Notes: generated by a model from the letters alone, not told the origin. Shown: positions 1 through 8,936, numbered from the stretch's first letter. The stretch: DNA of 31,154 nucleotides from an uncultured Roseateles sp. (GCA_946886855.1 CAMPJJ010000066.1:1-31154); one strand, 5' to 3'. A program made the numbers and translations.

Positions 1-23
1 GTCCGATCGCAAGGAGCAACACC

Positions 24-1727
24 ATGTCCGTCCTGAACCCCGAGACGGGAGCCGCCCAGGGGCTGTCCCGTCCGCCAGTCCCGAAGCACCCCGCGCCGCT
101 GCCGACCCGCACCCCCGCCGACGTCCGCGCCGCATTGCTGGCGCGCGTGGAGATCGCGCTGCTCGACGTCCGCGAGGAAGCCGCCTACGCCGAGGCCCAT
201 CCGCTGTGGGCCGCCAACCTGGCGGCCTCGCGGCTGGAACTCGACGCGTGGGGCCGCCTGCCCCGGCGTGAGGTGCCCATCGTCGTCTACGACGACGGCG
301 AAGGCGTCGCGGCGCCGTCGGCGCGCAAGCTGCAGTCGCTCGGTTACACCGACGTCGCCCTGCTCGCGGGTGGCCTGAACGCGTGGCGCGACGACGGCCT
401 GGAACTCTTCCGCGACGTCAATGTGCCGAGCAAGGCGTTCGGTGAACTCGTCGAGGCGCGCCGGCATACGCCGTCTTTGCCGGCGGAAGAGGTCCAGGAG
501 CGACTCCTTCGCCGCGACAACCTCGTGCTGCTCGACGCGCGGCGCTTCGACGAGTACCGCACGATGAGCCTGCCAGGCTCGATCAGCACGCCCGGTGGGG
601 AGCTCGTGCGTCGCGCGCGCGACCTCGCACCGGATCCGTCGACGACGATCGTCGTGCACTGCGCCGGCCGCACCCGCAGCCTGATCGGCGCGCAGTCGCT
701 GATCGACGCCGGCGTGCCGAATCCCGTCGCGGCGCTGCGCAACGGCACGATCGGATGGACGCTCGCCGGCCTCGCGCTGGCGCAGGGCCAGGGTCGCTCG
801 CACGAGGATGTGCCGGTCGGCGATCTGATCGCCGCGCGGGAAGGCGCGGCCGCCCTCGCCCGCCGGGCGCGCGTGCAACGCATTGACGACTCGGTCCTCG
901 CGGAGTGGCTGGCCGATGCGCGGCGCTCGACCTATCGTTTCGATGTCCGCAGCGCCGCCGAATATGGGCGGGGACACCGCCCCGGTTTCCGCAACGCACC
1001 GGGAGGGCAACTCGTCCAAGAGACCGACCACCACGTGCCGGTGCGGGGCGCGCGCGTCGTGCTGGCCGACGACGACGGCATCCGCGCGCCGATGGCGGCG
1101 GCCTGGCTCGCACAGATGGGCTGGGAAGTCGCCGTGCTCCCGCCCGACGCCGCTGCCCACACCGAGACCGGCCCCGACCTCCCGCCGCAGCCGCTGTCGC
1201 CGCCGGTCGCGACCGTCACGCCCGCCGAGCTGGCCCGCTGGCGCGCCGAAGAGTCGGATCGCGAGCAGCCCGACACCGTCGTCGTCGACGTGGCGCCCAG
1301 CATCACCTACATCGTCCGGCACATTCCGGGTGCGTGGTGGAGCCCGCGGGCCCGGCTCGCGGACGCGCTCAAGAACGTGATCCCGCACGCGCGACGCGTC
1401 GTGCTCACCGGCAACCTGGGCGTGCTGCCGCGATTCGTCGCGGCGGACCTGGCCGCTGAACTTGCGTCGGAAGGACGTGAGCTGCTGGTGCTCGAAGGCG
1501 GCACCACGGCCTGGTACGACGCCGGCCTGCCGATCGAATCGGCCAATCCGCGCCTGGCCTTCCCGCGCGACGATCGCTACCGCCGGCCTTACGAGGGCAC
1601 GAACCACGCGCGCGACGCGATGCAGGCCTACCTCGACTGGGAGTTTGGGCTAATCGCCCAACTCGACCGCGACGGCACGCACTTCTTTCGTGTGATCGAC
1701 ACCGACGCCACGACGCCGAACCCGTAG
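24..1727 (+). CDS. Four-domain rhodanese-like protein
   Basis: A 567-residue protein that reads as four rhodanese-type modules, at about residues 30-130, 153-255, 286-373 and 398-510. Rhodaneses move sulfane sulfur through a persulfide on a loop cysteine. Here only module 2 keeps that loop (CAGRTRS, Cys213). The matching loops in module 1 (YDDGEG), module 3 (ADDDGI) and module 4 (TGNLGV) have no cysteine, so those modules are probably structural or ligand-binding. Several modules keep the family ending 'GG..AW...G'. The ATG has a good ribosome binding site, AAGGAG, about 8 bases upstream. There is no signal peptide or membrane segment, so a cytoplasmic location is inferred. The genes upstream lie outside the window. 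The substrate cannot be told from the sequence. Confidence 0.85.
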   Translation: MSVLNPETGAAQGLSRPPVPKHPAPLPTRTPADVRAALLARVEIALLDVREEAAYAEAHPLWAANLAASRLELDAWGRLPRREVPIVVYDDGEGVAAPSARKLQSLGYTDVALLAGGLNAWRDDGLELFRDVNVPSKAFGELVEARRHTPSLPAEEVQERLLRRDNLVLLDARRFDEYRTMSLPGSISTPGGELVRRARDLAPDPSTTIVVHCAGRTRSLIGAQSLIDAGVPNPVAALRNGTIGWTLAGLALAQGQGRSHEDVPVGDLIAAREGAAALARRARVQRIDDSVLAEWLADARRSTYRFDVRSAAEYGRGHRPGFRNAPGGQLVQETDHHVPVRGARVVLADDDGIRAPMAAAWLAQMGWEVAVLPPDAAAHTETGPDLPPQPLSPPVATVTPAELARWRAEESDREQPDTVVVDVAPSITYIVRHIPGAWWSPRARLADALKNVIPHARRVVLTGNLGVLPRFVAADLAAELASEGRELLVLEGGTTAWYDAGLPIESANPRLAFPRDDRYRRPYEGTNHARDAMQAYLDWEFGLIAQLDRDGTHFFRVIDTDATTPNP

Positions 1728-1843
1728 TCAACGGGCCTCCGTGGGGCCGGAATGGGGCTTGGGGTCCCTGGAGGGGCGCCCCATGCCCCATGGAGAGCCC
1801 GCGCTTGACCGATCGAAGTCGAGGAACTTCGACTGGAAACGCT
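1728..1843. other. Convergent intergenic region with hairpins
   Basis: This gap separates the 3' ends of the rhodanese gene and uvrB. It contains ATGGGGC (1752-1758), which can pair with either of two tandem GCCCCAT copies at 1778-1784 and 1785-1791. A second perfect 7-bp hairpin, TCGAAGT/ACTTCGA, lies at 1814-1833. Neither is followed by a clear T run, so termination of the two converging transcripts here is only an inference. Confidence 0.4.
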
Positions 1844-4009
1844 CTACTTCCCCTTGCCCGCGGTGATCGGCACGATGTTGTCGTGCACCGCCGCGCCGAA
1901 CGCCTGTTCCTTGAGCTGAGACAGCTGGTCGCGCAGCCGTGCGGCCTTCTCGAACTCCAGGTTGCGCGCGTGCTCCAGCATCTGCTTCTCCAGCTGGGTG
2001 ATGCGCTTGCTCAGGTCCTTCTCGCTGAGCGCCTCGACCTCGGCGGCGTCGTGGATCACCTTGGCGTCGTCGCGGCCCGGCTTGTCGCTGTAGACGCCGT
2101 CGATCAGGTCGCGGATGCGCTTGACGACCCCACGCGGCGTGATGCCGTTGGCCGCGTTGAACTCCACCTGCTTGGCGCGCCGGCGTTCCGTCTCGCCGAT
2201 GGCCTTCTTCATCGACTCGGTCATGCGGTCCGCATAGAGGATCGCCTTGCCGTTCACATTCCGCGCGGCCCGCCCGATGGTCTGGATCAGGCTGCGCTCC
2301 GCGCGCAGGAAGCCTTCCTTGTCCGCGTCCAGGATCGCCACCAGCGACACCTCCGGGATGTCCAGGCCCTCGCGCAGCAGGTTGATGCCGACGAGCACGT
2401 CGAAAGTCCCGAGCCGCAGGTCGCGCAGGATCTCCACCCGCTCGACCGTGTCGATGTCCGAGTGCAGGTAACGCACCTTCACGCCGTTGTCGCTGAGGTA
2501 TTCAGTGAGCTGCTCGGCCATGCGCTTGGTCAGCGTCGTGATCAGCACGCGCTCGTGGATCTCGACGCGGTCGCGGATCTCCTGCAGCACGTCGTCGACC
2601 TGATGCACGGCCGGCCTCACCTCGACGACCGGATCCACCAGCCCCGTCGGTCTCACCAGCTGCTCGACCACGTTGCCGGCCTGACGCTTCTCATAGTCGC
2701 CCGGCGTCGCGCTGACGAAGATGGCCTGGCGCATCTTGCGCTCGTACTCCTCGAACTTCAGCGGCCGGTTGTCCATCGCCGACGGAAGTCTGAAGCCGTA
2801 CTCGACCAGCGTGCTCTTGCGCGCCCGGTCGCCGTTGTACATGCCGCCGAACTGGCCGATCAGCACGTGGCTCTCGTCCAGGAACATCAGCGCGTCAGGC
2901 GGCAGGTAGTCCACCAGCGTCGGCGGCGGATCCCCGGGCGCCGCCTGCGACAGGTGGCGCGTGTAGTTCTCGATGCCCTTGCAATGACCGACCTCCTGGA
3001 GCATCTCCAGGTCGAAGCGCGTGCGCTGCTCCAGCCGCTGGGCCTCGACCAGCTTGCCCTCCTTGATGAAGAAGGCGACGCGCTCGCGCAGCTCCTCCTT
3101 GATCGTCTCAATCGCGGCGACCACGCGGTCGCGCGGCGTCACGTAGTGGCTCGAGGGATAGACCGTGAAACGCGGGATCTTCTGCCGGATCTGGCCGGTC
3201 AGCGGATCGAAGAGCACCAGCCCCTCGACCTCGTCGTCGAAGAGCTCGATCCGCAGCGCCAGCTCCGAGTGCTCCGCCGGGAACACGTCGATCGTGTCGC
3301 CGCGCACGCGGAAGTGGCCGCGGGTGAATTCCATCTCGTTGCGCGTGTACTGCATGCGCGCCAGCTGCTGGATCACGTCGCGCTGGCCGACCTTGTCGCC
3401 CACCCGCAGCGTCATCACCATCTGGTGGTAGTCACTCGGGTTGCCGATGCCGTAGATCGCCGACACCGACGCCACGATCACCACGTCGCGCCGCTCGAGC
3501 AGGCTCTTCGTGCAGGACAGCCGCAACTGCTCGATCTGCTCGTTGATCGCGCTGTCCTTCTCGATGAACAGGTCGCGCTGCGGGACGTAGGCCTCGGGCT
3601 GGTAGTAGTCGTAGTAGCTGACGAAGTACTCGACGGCGTTCTTCGGGAAGAACTCGCGGAACTCGCTGTACAGCTGCGCGGCCAGGGTCTTGTTGGGCGC
3701 GAACACGATGGCCGGGCGCCCGAGCCGCGCGATCGTGTTGGCCATCGTGAAGGTCTTGCCGGAGCCCGTCACGCCCAACAAGGTCTGGAAGCTCTCGCCG
3801 TCATTGACGCCGTCCACCAGCCCCTGGATCGCCGCCGGCTGGTCGCCCGCGGGCGGGTACGGCTGGAAGAGCTGGAACGGAGAGCCTTCGAAAGAGACGA
3901 ATTCGCCCTTCGGCGGCTCGCCGGCGCCGGCGGCATCCGCCTCTGGCAGGGCAGGTTTCTCCCCCTTGGCGACGGAGGTTTCAGGTTTGGCGACGGTAGA
4001 ACGGCTCAT
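1844..4009 (-). CDS. uvrB: Excinuclease ABC subunit B (UvrB)
   Basis: UvrB is the helicase-like damage-verifying subunit of nucleotide excision repair. It receives DNA from UvrA and recruits UvrC. The protein shows Walker A GVTGSGKT near residue 80, the beta-hairpin sequence [12 protein letters not shown], the Walker B-type box FLDESH, the helicase motif QTIGRAARN, and a C-terminal UVR helix pair that binds UvrC. I start at the ATG at 4009 (MSRSTV...), which has GGGA seven bases upstream. An in-frame ATG at 4033 has a purine run only two bases away. With this start the protein is 721 residues. It has about 40 low-complexity residues (Ala/Glu/Pro/Lys) ahead of the usual N-terminus, longer than E. 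coli UvrB. It diverges from the aminotransferase gene across 133 bp. Confidence 0.97.
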   Translation of the reverse strand: MSRSTVAKPETSVAKGEKPALPEADAAGAGEPPKGEFVSFEGSPFQLFQPYPPAGDQPAAIQGLVDGVNDGESFQTLLGVTGSGKTFTMANTIARLGRPAIVFAPNKTLAAQLYSEFREFFPKNAVEYFVSYYDYYQPEAYVPQRDLFIEKDSAINEQIEQLRLSCTKSLLERRDVVIVASVSAIYGIGNPSDYHQMVMTLRVGDKVGQRDVIQQLARMQYTRNEMEFTRGHFRVRGDTIDVFPAEHSELALRIELFDDEVEGLVLFDPLTGQIRQKIPRFTVYPSSHYVTPRDRVVAAIETIKEELRERVAFFIKEGKLVEAQRLEQRTRFDLEMLQEVGHCKGIENYTRHLSQAAPGDPPPTLVDYLPPDALMFLDESHVLIGQFGGMYNGDRARKSTLVEYGFRLPSAMDNRPLKFEEYERKMRQAIFVSATPGDYEKRQAGNVVEQLVRPTGLVDPVVEVRPAVHQVDDVLQEIRDRVEIHERVLITTLTKRMAEQLTEYLSDNGVKVRYLHSDIDTVERVEILRDLRLGTFDVLVGINLLREGLDIPEVSLVAILDADKEGFLRAERSLIQTIGRAARNVNGKAILYADRMTESMKKAIGETERRRAKQVEFNAANGITPRGVVKRIRDLIDGVYSDKPGRDDAKVIHDAAEVEALSEKDLSKRITQLEKQMLEHARNLEFEKAARLRDQLSQLKEQAFGAAVHDNIVPITAGKGK

Positions 4010-4043
4010 CAGGGTTTCCCAGGGGCAACGCATGTTCCCTGCC

Positions 4044-4049
4044 TACAAT
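4044..4049 (+). promoter_or_regulatory. Candidate -10 element (TACAAT) for the aminotransferase gene
   Basis: TACAAT sits in the uvrB/aminotransferase intergenic region, about 94 bp before the aminotransferase ATG. No convincing -35 hexamer is visible. The same 'CTACAATC' context recurs before other genes in this window (8288 and 31062). Confidence 0.45.
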
Positions 4050-4142
4050 CGGCGGGCTTCGCTGGGCGCTCAGGAGGCGCCTCGGGCGTCAGGACGCGAC
4101 AGCGTAGCGCAGTCCTCTCCACCGTTTGTCAGGAAAGCCTCC

Positions 4143-5345
4143 ATGTCCTTGTTCGCCGCCGTCGCCATGGCCCCTCGCGACCCCATCCTGGGTCTGAACG
4201 AGCAATTCAACGCCGACCCGAATCCCGACAAGGTCAACCTGGGCGTCGGCGTCTATTACGACGACAACGGCAAGCTGCCGCTGCTGGCCTGCGTGGCCGC
4301 GGCGGAAGCGCAGATGCAGACCGCCCCGAAGCCGCGCGGCTACCTGCCCATCGACGGCATCGCTGCCTACGACCTGGCGGTGCAAGGCCTGGTCTTCGGC
4401 CCCGACAGCGAGGTGCTCAAGAGCAAGCGCGTGGCGACCGTGCAGGCCATCGGCGGTACCGGCGGCCTGAAGATCGGCGCTGACTTCCTCAAGCGCCTGA
4501 ATCCGGATGCGAAGGTCCTGATCTCCGACCCGTCCTGGGAAAACCACCGTGCGCTGTTCACCAACGCCGGTTTCCCGGTCGAGACCTACCCGTACTACGA
4601 CGCCGCCAACCGCGGCATCCACTTCGACGGCATGCTGTCGGCGCTCAATGCCGCACCAGCCGGCACGGTCGTCGTGCTGCACGCCTGCTGCCACAACCCG
4701 ACCGGCTACGACCTGACGCCCGCGCAATGGGCGCAGGTGGTCGAGACCGTCAAGGCGAAGCAACTCGTCGCCTTCCTCGACATGGCCTACCAGGGCTTCG
4801 GCGAAGGCATCGCCGAAGACGGCGCCGTGATCCAGCAGTTCCTGGCCGCCGGCCTGGACTTCTTCGTGTCGACCAGCTTCTCCAAGAGCTTCTCGCTCTA
4901 CGGCGAGCGCGTCGGCGCGCTCAGCGTGGTCTGTGCGTCCGCCGAGGAGACGGTGAAGGTCCTGAGCCAGCTCAAGATCGTCATCCGCACCAACTACTCG
5001 AACCCGCCCACGCACGGCGCCCAGGTCGTGGCCACGGTGCTGTCGAACCCGGCGCTGCGCGCCCAGTGGGAAGAGGAACTGGCCGGCATGCGCGTGCGCA
5101 TCAAGCAGATGCGCGAAGCGCTGGTGACCGAACTCCAAGCCGCCGGCATCACCGACGACCTGAGCTACGTCACCCGCCAGAAAGGCATGTTCAGCTACAG
5201 CGGCCTGTCCGCGGAGCAGATGCAGCGCCTGCGCTCGGAGTTCGGCGTCTACGGCGTCGACTCGGGCCGGATCTGTGTCGCCGCGCTCAACAGCAAGAAC
5301 CTGAAGCCGGTCGCCGCCGCGATCGCCGCGGTGAAAAAGGGCTGA
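4143..5345 (+). CDS. tyrB: Aspartate/aromatic amino acid aminotransferase
   Basis: A PLP-dependent class I aminotransferase of 400 residues, the usual size for the AspC/TyrB family. It swaps amino groups between aspartate or aromatic amino acids and 2-oxoglutarate in the cytoplasm. The PLP-binding lysine is Lys248 in the signature STSFSKSFSLYGERVG. The HNPTG loop and the FLDMAYQGFG stretch that contact PLP are present, as is the C-terminal SGRICVAALN containing the substrate-carboxylate arginine. The reading frame is open upstream to 3690, but homology begins at ATG 4143 (MSLFAAVAMAPRDPI), which is preceded by AGGAAAG. AspC and TyrB cannot be separated by eye, so the symbol is tentative and substrate range is unknown. 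A strong hairpin follows the gene. Confidence 0.92.
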   Translation: MSLFAAVAMAPRDPILGLNEQFNADPNPDKVNLGVGVYYDDNGKLPLLACVAAAEAQMQTAPKPRGYLPIDGIAAYDLAVQGLVFGPDSEVLKSKRVATVQAIGGTGGLKIGADFLKRLNPDAKVLISDPSWENHRALFTNAGFPVETYPYYDAANRGIHFDGMLSALNAAPAGTVVVLHACCHNPTGYDLTPAQWAQVVETVKAKQLVAFLDMAYQGFGEGIAEDGAVIQQFLAAGLDFFVSTSFSKSFSLYGERVGALSVVCASAEETVKVLSQLKIVIRTNYSNPPTHGAQVVATVLSNPALRAQWEEELAGMRVRIKQMREALVTELQAAGITDDLSYVTRQKGMFSYSGLSAEQMQRLRSEFGVYGVDSGRICVAALNSKNLKPVAAAIAAVKKG

Positions 5346-5410
5346 TCCGCCGGATCTACCTGCCGACACCACACTTCGATGCGCTGATCGCACGATCGGC
5401 CTCCGAACAC

Positions 5411-5442
5411 AGGGCCGGACCCGCCGCAAGCGGGCCGGCCCT
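5411..5442 (+). terminator. Strong hairpin terminator after the aminotransferase gene
   Basis: The outer stem AGGGCCGG (5411-5418) pairs with CCGGCCCT (5435-5442). The inner stem CCCGC/GCGGG encloses the loop CGCAA, with one bulged A. The following ATTTAT is only weakly T-rich, so it is an intrinsic-terminator-like structure rather than a textbook one. Confidence 0.6.
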
Positions 5443-5443
5443 G

Positions 5444-5479
5444 CGCATTTATGGCGAAATGCGGGGGTTCGAAGCCCCT
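5444..5479. other. Two further hairpins, the second resembling a tRNA T-arm
   Basis: Directly after the terminator hairpin, CGCATTT/AAATGCG (5444-5450 and 5457-5463) forms a perfect 7-bp hairpin with a 6-base loop. Next, GGGGG-TTCGAAG-CCCCT (5463-5479) has the stem, loop and spacing of a tRNA T-arm and is followed by CCTTCCGCC. No matching D-arm, anticodon arm or 5' acceptor strand lies upstream. Confidence 0.4.
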
Positions 5480-5531
5480 CCTTCCGCCTTGCACGGCGCA
5501 CTGGCGACACACACTGCCTGAAGCCGGGACC

Positions 5532-5537
5532 TAGAAT
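5532..5537 (+). promoter_or_regulatory. Candidate -10 element (TAGAAT) for phaZ
   Basis: TAGAAT lies 60 bp before the depolymerase ATG. A -35 hexamer is not evident at 16-18 bp spacing. Confidence 0.4.
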
Positions 5538-5596
5538 TGCTGCAATGCACAACGGGTGCCAGCCTTCGCCTCACTCCCCCTCGAGAGGTTCGCCAG

Positions 5597-6919
5597 ATGC
5601 TCTACCAGCTTTATGAAACCCAACGCGCGCTGCTGAGCCCGTTCTCCGAATTCGCCAGCGCCACGGCCAAGCTCTACAGCCACCCGCTGTCGCCCTTCGC
5701 CCATACGCCGCTGTCGCACCGGATGTCGGCCGGCCTCGATCTGATGCACCGCCTGGCCAAGGAATACGAGAAGCCGGAGTTCGAGATCAACAGCGTCGAG
5801 GTCGACGGCGTCGACGTCGCGGTGCAGGAACTGGTGGCGCTGGAGCAGCCGTTCTGCCGCCTGCTGCGCTTCAAGCGCTACACCGACGACCAGGCCGTGC
5901 TGGCCAAGATGAAGGCGCAACCGACGGTGCTGGTCGTCGCACCGCTCTCTGGCCACCACAGCACCCTCCTGCGCGACACCGTCAAGCAGCTGCTGAAGGA
6001 CCACAAGGTCTACATCACCGACTGGACCGATGCCCGCATGGTGCCGCTGGCGGCCGGGGCCTTCCACCTCGACGACTACATCTATTACGTCCAGGACTTC
6101 ATCCGCCACGTCGGCGAGGACTGCCACGTGATCTCGGTCTGCCAGCCCACCGTGCCGGTGCTGGCCGCGATCTCGCTGATGGCCTCCAAGGGCGAGACCA
6201 CGCCGCGCTCGATGACGATGATGGGCGGCCCGATCGACGCCCGTCGCAGCCCGACGGCCGTCAACAACCTGGCGATGAACAAGAGCTACAGCTGGTTCGA
6301 GAACAACGTGATCTACCGCGTTCCGACCAACTTCCCGGGCGCGGGCCGCGAGGTCTATCCCGGCTTCCTGCAGCACACCGGCTTCGTGGCGATGAATCCG
6401 GACCGCCACCTGAGCTCGCATTACGACTACTTCCTGGACCTGGTGCGCGGCGACGACGACAGCGTCGACGCCCACCGCCGCTTCTACGACGAGTACAACG
6501 CGGTGCTGGACATGCCGGCGGAGTACTACCTGGACACGATCAAGACGGTGTTCCAGGACTTCGCGCTGGTCCACGGGACCTGGGAAGTGGGCGGGGATCT
6601 GGTACGTCCGCAGGACATCACCCAGACGGCGCTGCTGACGGTCGAAGGCGAGCTGGACGACATCTCCGGCGCCGGGCAGACCAAGGCCGCGCACGAGCTG
6701 TGCAGCGGCATCGACGCGAAGGACCAGGCCCACTACGACGCGGTCGGCGCCGGCCACTACGGCATCTTCTCGGGCCGGCGCTGGCGCGAGAAGGTCTATC
6801 CGGTGATCCGGGACTTCATTGCGAAGTACGATGCGGCCCCGTTGCACAAGCCCGCTGCGGCCAAGCGTGCTGCCGCCCGTCCGGCTGCGGCGCGCCGGCC
6901 GCGCAAGCCGACCGAGTGA
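5597..6919 (+). CDS. phaZ: Intracellular polyhydroxybutyrate depolymerase (PhaZ)
   Basis: This enzyme mobilises stored PHB granules inside the cell. From memory it closely resembles the Ralstonia eutropha PhaZa1 type, which uses a Cys-Asp-His triad instead of serine. The triad can be placed at Cys182 (SVCQPT), Asp354 or 355 (ELDDISGAG) and His387 ([12 protein letters not shown]), almost the same positions as in that enzyme. The start at 5597 ([10 protein letters not shown]) has GAGAGG eight bases upstream. Twenty in-frame codons before it look like leader. The protein is 440 residues. Its last 25 or so (from about 415) are Ala/Lys/Arg/Pro-rich and histone H1-like, beyond the end of the enzyme fold. 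The stop codon overlaps the GTG start of the next gene, so translational coupling is likely. Confidence 0.95.
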   Translation: MLYQLYETQRALLSPFSEFASATAKLYSHPLSPFAHTPLSHRMSAGLDLMHRLAKEYEKPEFEINSVEVDGVDVAVQELVALEQPFCRLLRFKRYTDDQAVLAKMKAQPTVLVVAPLSGHHSTLLRDTVKQLLKDHKVYITDWTDARMVPLAAGAFHLDDYIYYVQDFIRHVGEDCHVISVCQPTVPVLAAISLMASKGETTPRSMTMMGGPIDARRSPTAVNNLAMNKSYSWFENNVIYRVPTNFPGAGREVYPGFLQHTGFVAMNPDRHLSSHYDYFLDLVRGDDDSVDAHRRFYDEYNAVLDMPAEYYLDTIKTVFQDFALVHGTWEVGGDLVRPQDITQTALLTVEGELDDISGAGQTKAAHELCSGIDAKDQAHYDAVGAGHYGIFSGRRWREKVYPVIRDFIAKYDAAPLHKPAAAKRAAARPAAARRPRKPTE

Positions 6920-7614
6920 ATCCCGCCGCTTCCGCCTCCGCTGAACCGACCCCCGCCACGTTCGACGATCTCGTCGAACGCCTGAACCTGGCCCTGCCGC
7001 AGACGCAATGCACGCGCTGCGGCTATCCCGACTGCCACTCGTACGCCCATGCAATCGCGCGGGGGGAGGCGGCGATCAACCAATGCCCGCCCGGCGGCGC
7101 CGAGGGCATCGCCCGCCTGGCCTTGCTGACCGCCCGCGAGGCCTTGCCGCTGAATCCGGACAACGGCATCGAGGGCCCCAGGCGGCTCGCCGTCATCGAT
7201 GAAGGCTGGTGCATCGGCTGCACGCTGTGCATCAAGGCCTGCCCCGTGGACGCGATCATCGGCACCAACAAGCAGATGCATGTGGTCATCGACGCCGACT
7301 GCACCGGTTGTGAACTCTGCATCCCGGTGTGCCCGGTCGACTGCATCTCCCTGACCGACGCGACGCCGGGGCGCAGCGGCTGGGCGGCGTGGAGCGCGCC
7401 GCAGGCCGAACGTGCCCGCGAGCGCTATCGCTGGCATGAGATCCGCGTCGCGCGCGACCTGAGCGAGCATGACGCGCGCCTCGAAGCCAAGGCGCAGCAC
7501 AAGCTCGACCATCTGGAAGCGGAAACGCGCCTCACCGACGTCGCGCAGATCGATCGCAAGCGTGCCGTCATCGAGGCCGCGCTGGCGCGGGCCCGCGCCA
7601 AGCGCGGCGTCTGA
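6916..7614 (+). CDS. Soluble RnfB-like ferredoxin
   Basis: A 232-residue iron-sulfur protein related to the RnfB/RsxB electron-transfer subunit. Cys32, 35, 40 and 57 form the RnfB-type [4Fe-4S] motif (CTRCGYPDC...C). Two classic CxxCxxCxxxCP motifs follow at Cys99-109 and Cys129-139, so three clusters are predicted. The N-terminal membrane anchor of true RnfB is missing, and no other rnf gene is in the window. The C-terminal third is charged and helical (Arg/Glu/Lys/Ala). The start is a GTG inside the phaZ stop (GTGA); no later start would keep the first cluster. nth follows after 19 bp. Passing electrons to an iron-sulfur protein is inferred, and the partner is unknown. Confidence 0.88.
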   Translation: MNPAASASAEPTPATFDDLVERLNLALPQTQCTRCGYPDCHSYAHAIARGEAAINQCPPGGAEGIARLALLTAREALPLNPDNGIEGPRRLAVIDEGWCIGCTLCIKACPVDAIIGTNKQMHVVIDADCTGCELCIPVCPVDCISLTDATPGRSGWAAWSAPQAERARERYRWHEIRVARDLSEHDARLEAKAQHKLDHLEAETRLTDVAQIDRKRAVIEAALARARAKRGV

Positions 7615-7633
7615 ACGAAGCCCCAAGCTCGCC

Positions 7634-8272
7634 ATGAACTCCACGCAAGTCCGCGAATTCTTCGAGATCCTCCGCCGAGCCAATCCGTCGCCGCAGACCG
7701 AGCTCGAATACGCCAGCGTCTTCGAACTGCTCGCCGCGGTGCTGCTGTCCGCCCAAGCCACCGACGTCGGCGTCAACAAGGCGACGAGACGGCTGTTCGT
7801 CGTCGCCAACACGCCGCAGAAGATCCTGGACATCGGCGAAGCGCGTCTGGCCGATTACATCAAGACGATCGGGCTCTACAAGACCAAGGCGAAGAACCTG
7901 TACGCGACCTGCCGCCTCCTCGTCGAGCAGTACGGCGGCGCAGTGCCGCAGAGTCGGGAGGCGCTCGAATCGTTGCCCGGCGTCGGCCGCAAGACGGCGA
8001 ACGTGGTGCTCAACGTCGCCTTCGGCGAAGCGACCATGGCCGTGGATACGCACATCTTCCGCGTCGGCAACCGCACGGGGCTCGCACCCGGCAAGAACGT
8101 GCTCGAGGTCGAGCAGCAACTGCTCAGGCGCGTGCCGGAGGAGTTCCTCGTCGATGCGCACCATTGGCTGATCCTGCACGGGCGCTACGTCTGCCAGGCG
8201 CGACGCCCACTGTGCGAACGCTGCGCCGTCGTCGCGCAATGTGACAGCGCGCCGATGGCCGCGGCCCGTTGA
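7634..8272 (+). CDS. nth: Endonuclease III
   Basis: A DNA glycosylase/AP lyase that removes oxidised pyrimidines in base excision repair. The protein is 212 residues, the same size as E. coli Nth. The key residues fall at the same numbers: catalytic Lys120 in the helix-hairpin-helix LPGVGRKTANV, Asp138 in VDTHIFRV, and the [4Fe-4S] ligands Cys187, 194, 197 and 203 with C-x6-C-x2-C-x5-C spacing. The ATG at 7634 has only a weak ribosome binding site, so coupling to the ferredoxin gene ending 19 bp before is plausible. In E. coli, nth likewise follows the rsx (rnf) genes. Confidence 0.97.
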   Translation: MNSTQVREFFEILRRANPSPQTELEYASVFELLAAVLLSAQATDVGVNKATRRLFVVANTPQKILDIGEARLADYIKTIGLYKTKAKNLYATCRLLVEQYGGAVPQSREALESLPGVGRKTANVVLNVAFGEATMAVDTHIFRVGNRTGLAPGKNVLEVEQQLLRRVPEEFLVDAHHWLILHGRYVCQARRPLCERCAVVAQCDSAPMAAAR

Positions 8273-8287
8273 GCGAACCCCGCCCTC

Positions 8288-8293
8288 TACAAT
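8288..8293 (+). promoter_or_regulatory. Candidate -10 element (TACAAT) for the coiled-coil/zapA pair
   Basis: TACAAT ends 26 bp before the ATG at 8320, a normal leader length, and starts just after the nth stop. Confidence 0.5.
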
Positions 8294-8319
8294 CTGCGCG
8301 TTCATCCGTCAGGGAAGCC

Positions 8320-8577
8320 ATGTCCAGCATCAACGACCTAGTCGACCGCGTCGAGCGCCTGCTGGTGCGTCACGAGGAACTCAAACGCACGAACGGCTTG
8401 CTCGAGCAACAGGTCCAGGCACTCACCCTGGAACGCGACAGCCTGCGCTCCAGACTGGCCGCGGCCCGCGCGCGCGTCGACGCCCTGCTGGACCGCCTGC
8501 CGCTGGAAGCGGTCGATCTCCTTGAGAGCGGCGGCGACGGCTCTGACACCTCCGATTCTCGAAAGACGGGCGCATGA
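8320..8577 (+). CDS. Small coiled-coil protein, ZapB-like (TIGR02449 type)
   Basis: An 85-residue protein predicted to be one long helix over residues 1-65, with heptad-spaced Leu/Val and many Arg/Glu residues (for example VERLLVRHEELKRTNGLLEQ), then a short acidic polar tail. The start at 8320 has AGGGA upstream. Its stop overlaps the zapA ATG (ATGA), which suggests translational coupling. Genes of this family commonly precede zapA in gamma- and betaproteobacteria. A role with ZapA at the division ring is inferred from context, not shown by any motif. Confidence 0.85.
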   Translation: MSSINDLVDRVERLLVRHEELKRTNGLLEQQVQALTLERDSLRSRLAAARARVDALLDRLPLEAVDLLESGGDGSDTSDSRKTGA

Positions 8578-8918
8578 AGCAGATGGAAGTCACGATCATG
8601 GGCCAGAGCTACCTGCTCGGCTGCCCCGAGGGCGGCGAAGCCGCGTTGCAGAAGGCCGTGGGCCGGGTCGACAAGGAAATGTGCGCGATCCGCGATGCCG
8701 GCCGCATCAAGGCGCGGGAGCGGATCGCAGTGCTGGCGGCACTGAATCTCGCCTACTCGCTCACCGATTCGGGCACCGGGGCGGCGGGTGTCGGCGAGGC
8801 AACGAATGCAAGCGCCGGTGACGCGCGCAGCGCGGACGCCGACGCCCCCCTACCCGATCTTGAAACGCTGATGAAGCGACTCGATGAAGCCCTTGTCCAA
8901 GATGGGCAACTGCTGTGA
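8574..8918 (+). CDS. zapA: Cell division protein ZapA
   Basis: ZapA binds and bundles FtsZ at mid-cell. The 114-residue protein has the family start, a short beta strand containing VTIMGQSYLLGCPEG, and then a helix with ARERIAVLAALNLAYSL. The C-terminal coiled coil (residues 95-112) is separated from the globular head by an Ala/Asp/Gly-rich linker at about residues 67-92, longer than in E. coli ZapA. The start codon overlaps the stop of the coiled-coil gene. The 6S RNA gene follows directly, the same order as in E. coli. Confidence 0.93.
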   Translation: MKQMEVTIMGQSYLLGCPEGGEAALQKAVGRVDKEMCAIRDAGRIKARERIAVLAALNLAYSLTDSGTGAAGVGEATNASAGDARSADADAPLPDLETLMKRLDEALVQDGQLL

Positions 8919-8936
8919 TGACGGCACCGCCGCGCG

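Noticed and set aside
1790..4483. An 897-codon open frame opposite uvrB
   Set aside because: It is a shadow of uvrB and the aminotransferase with no ribosome binding site and with antisense-type composition.
5463..5487. A tRNA gene suggested by GGGGGTTCGAAGCCCCT plus CCTTCCGCC
   Set aside because: No 5' acceptor strand, D-arm or anticodon arm can be found in the preceding 100 bases, and no CCA follows. It is kept only as a T-arm-like hairpin.
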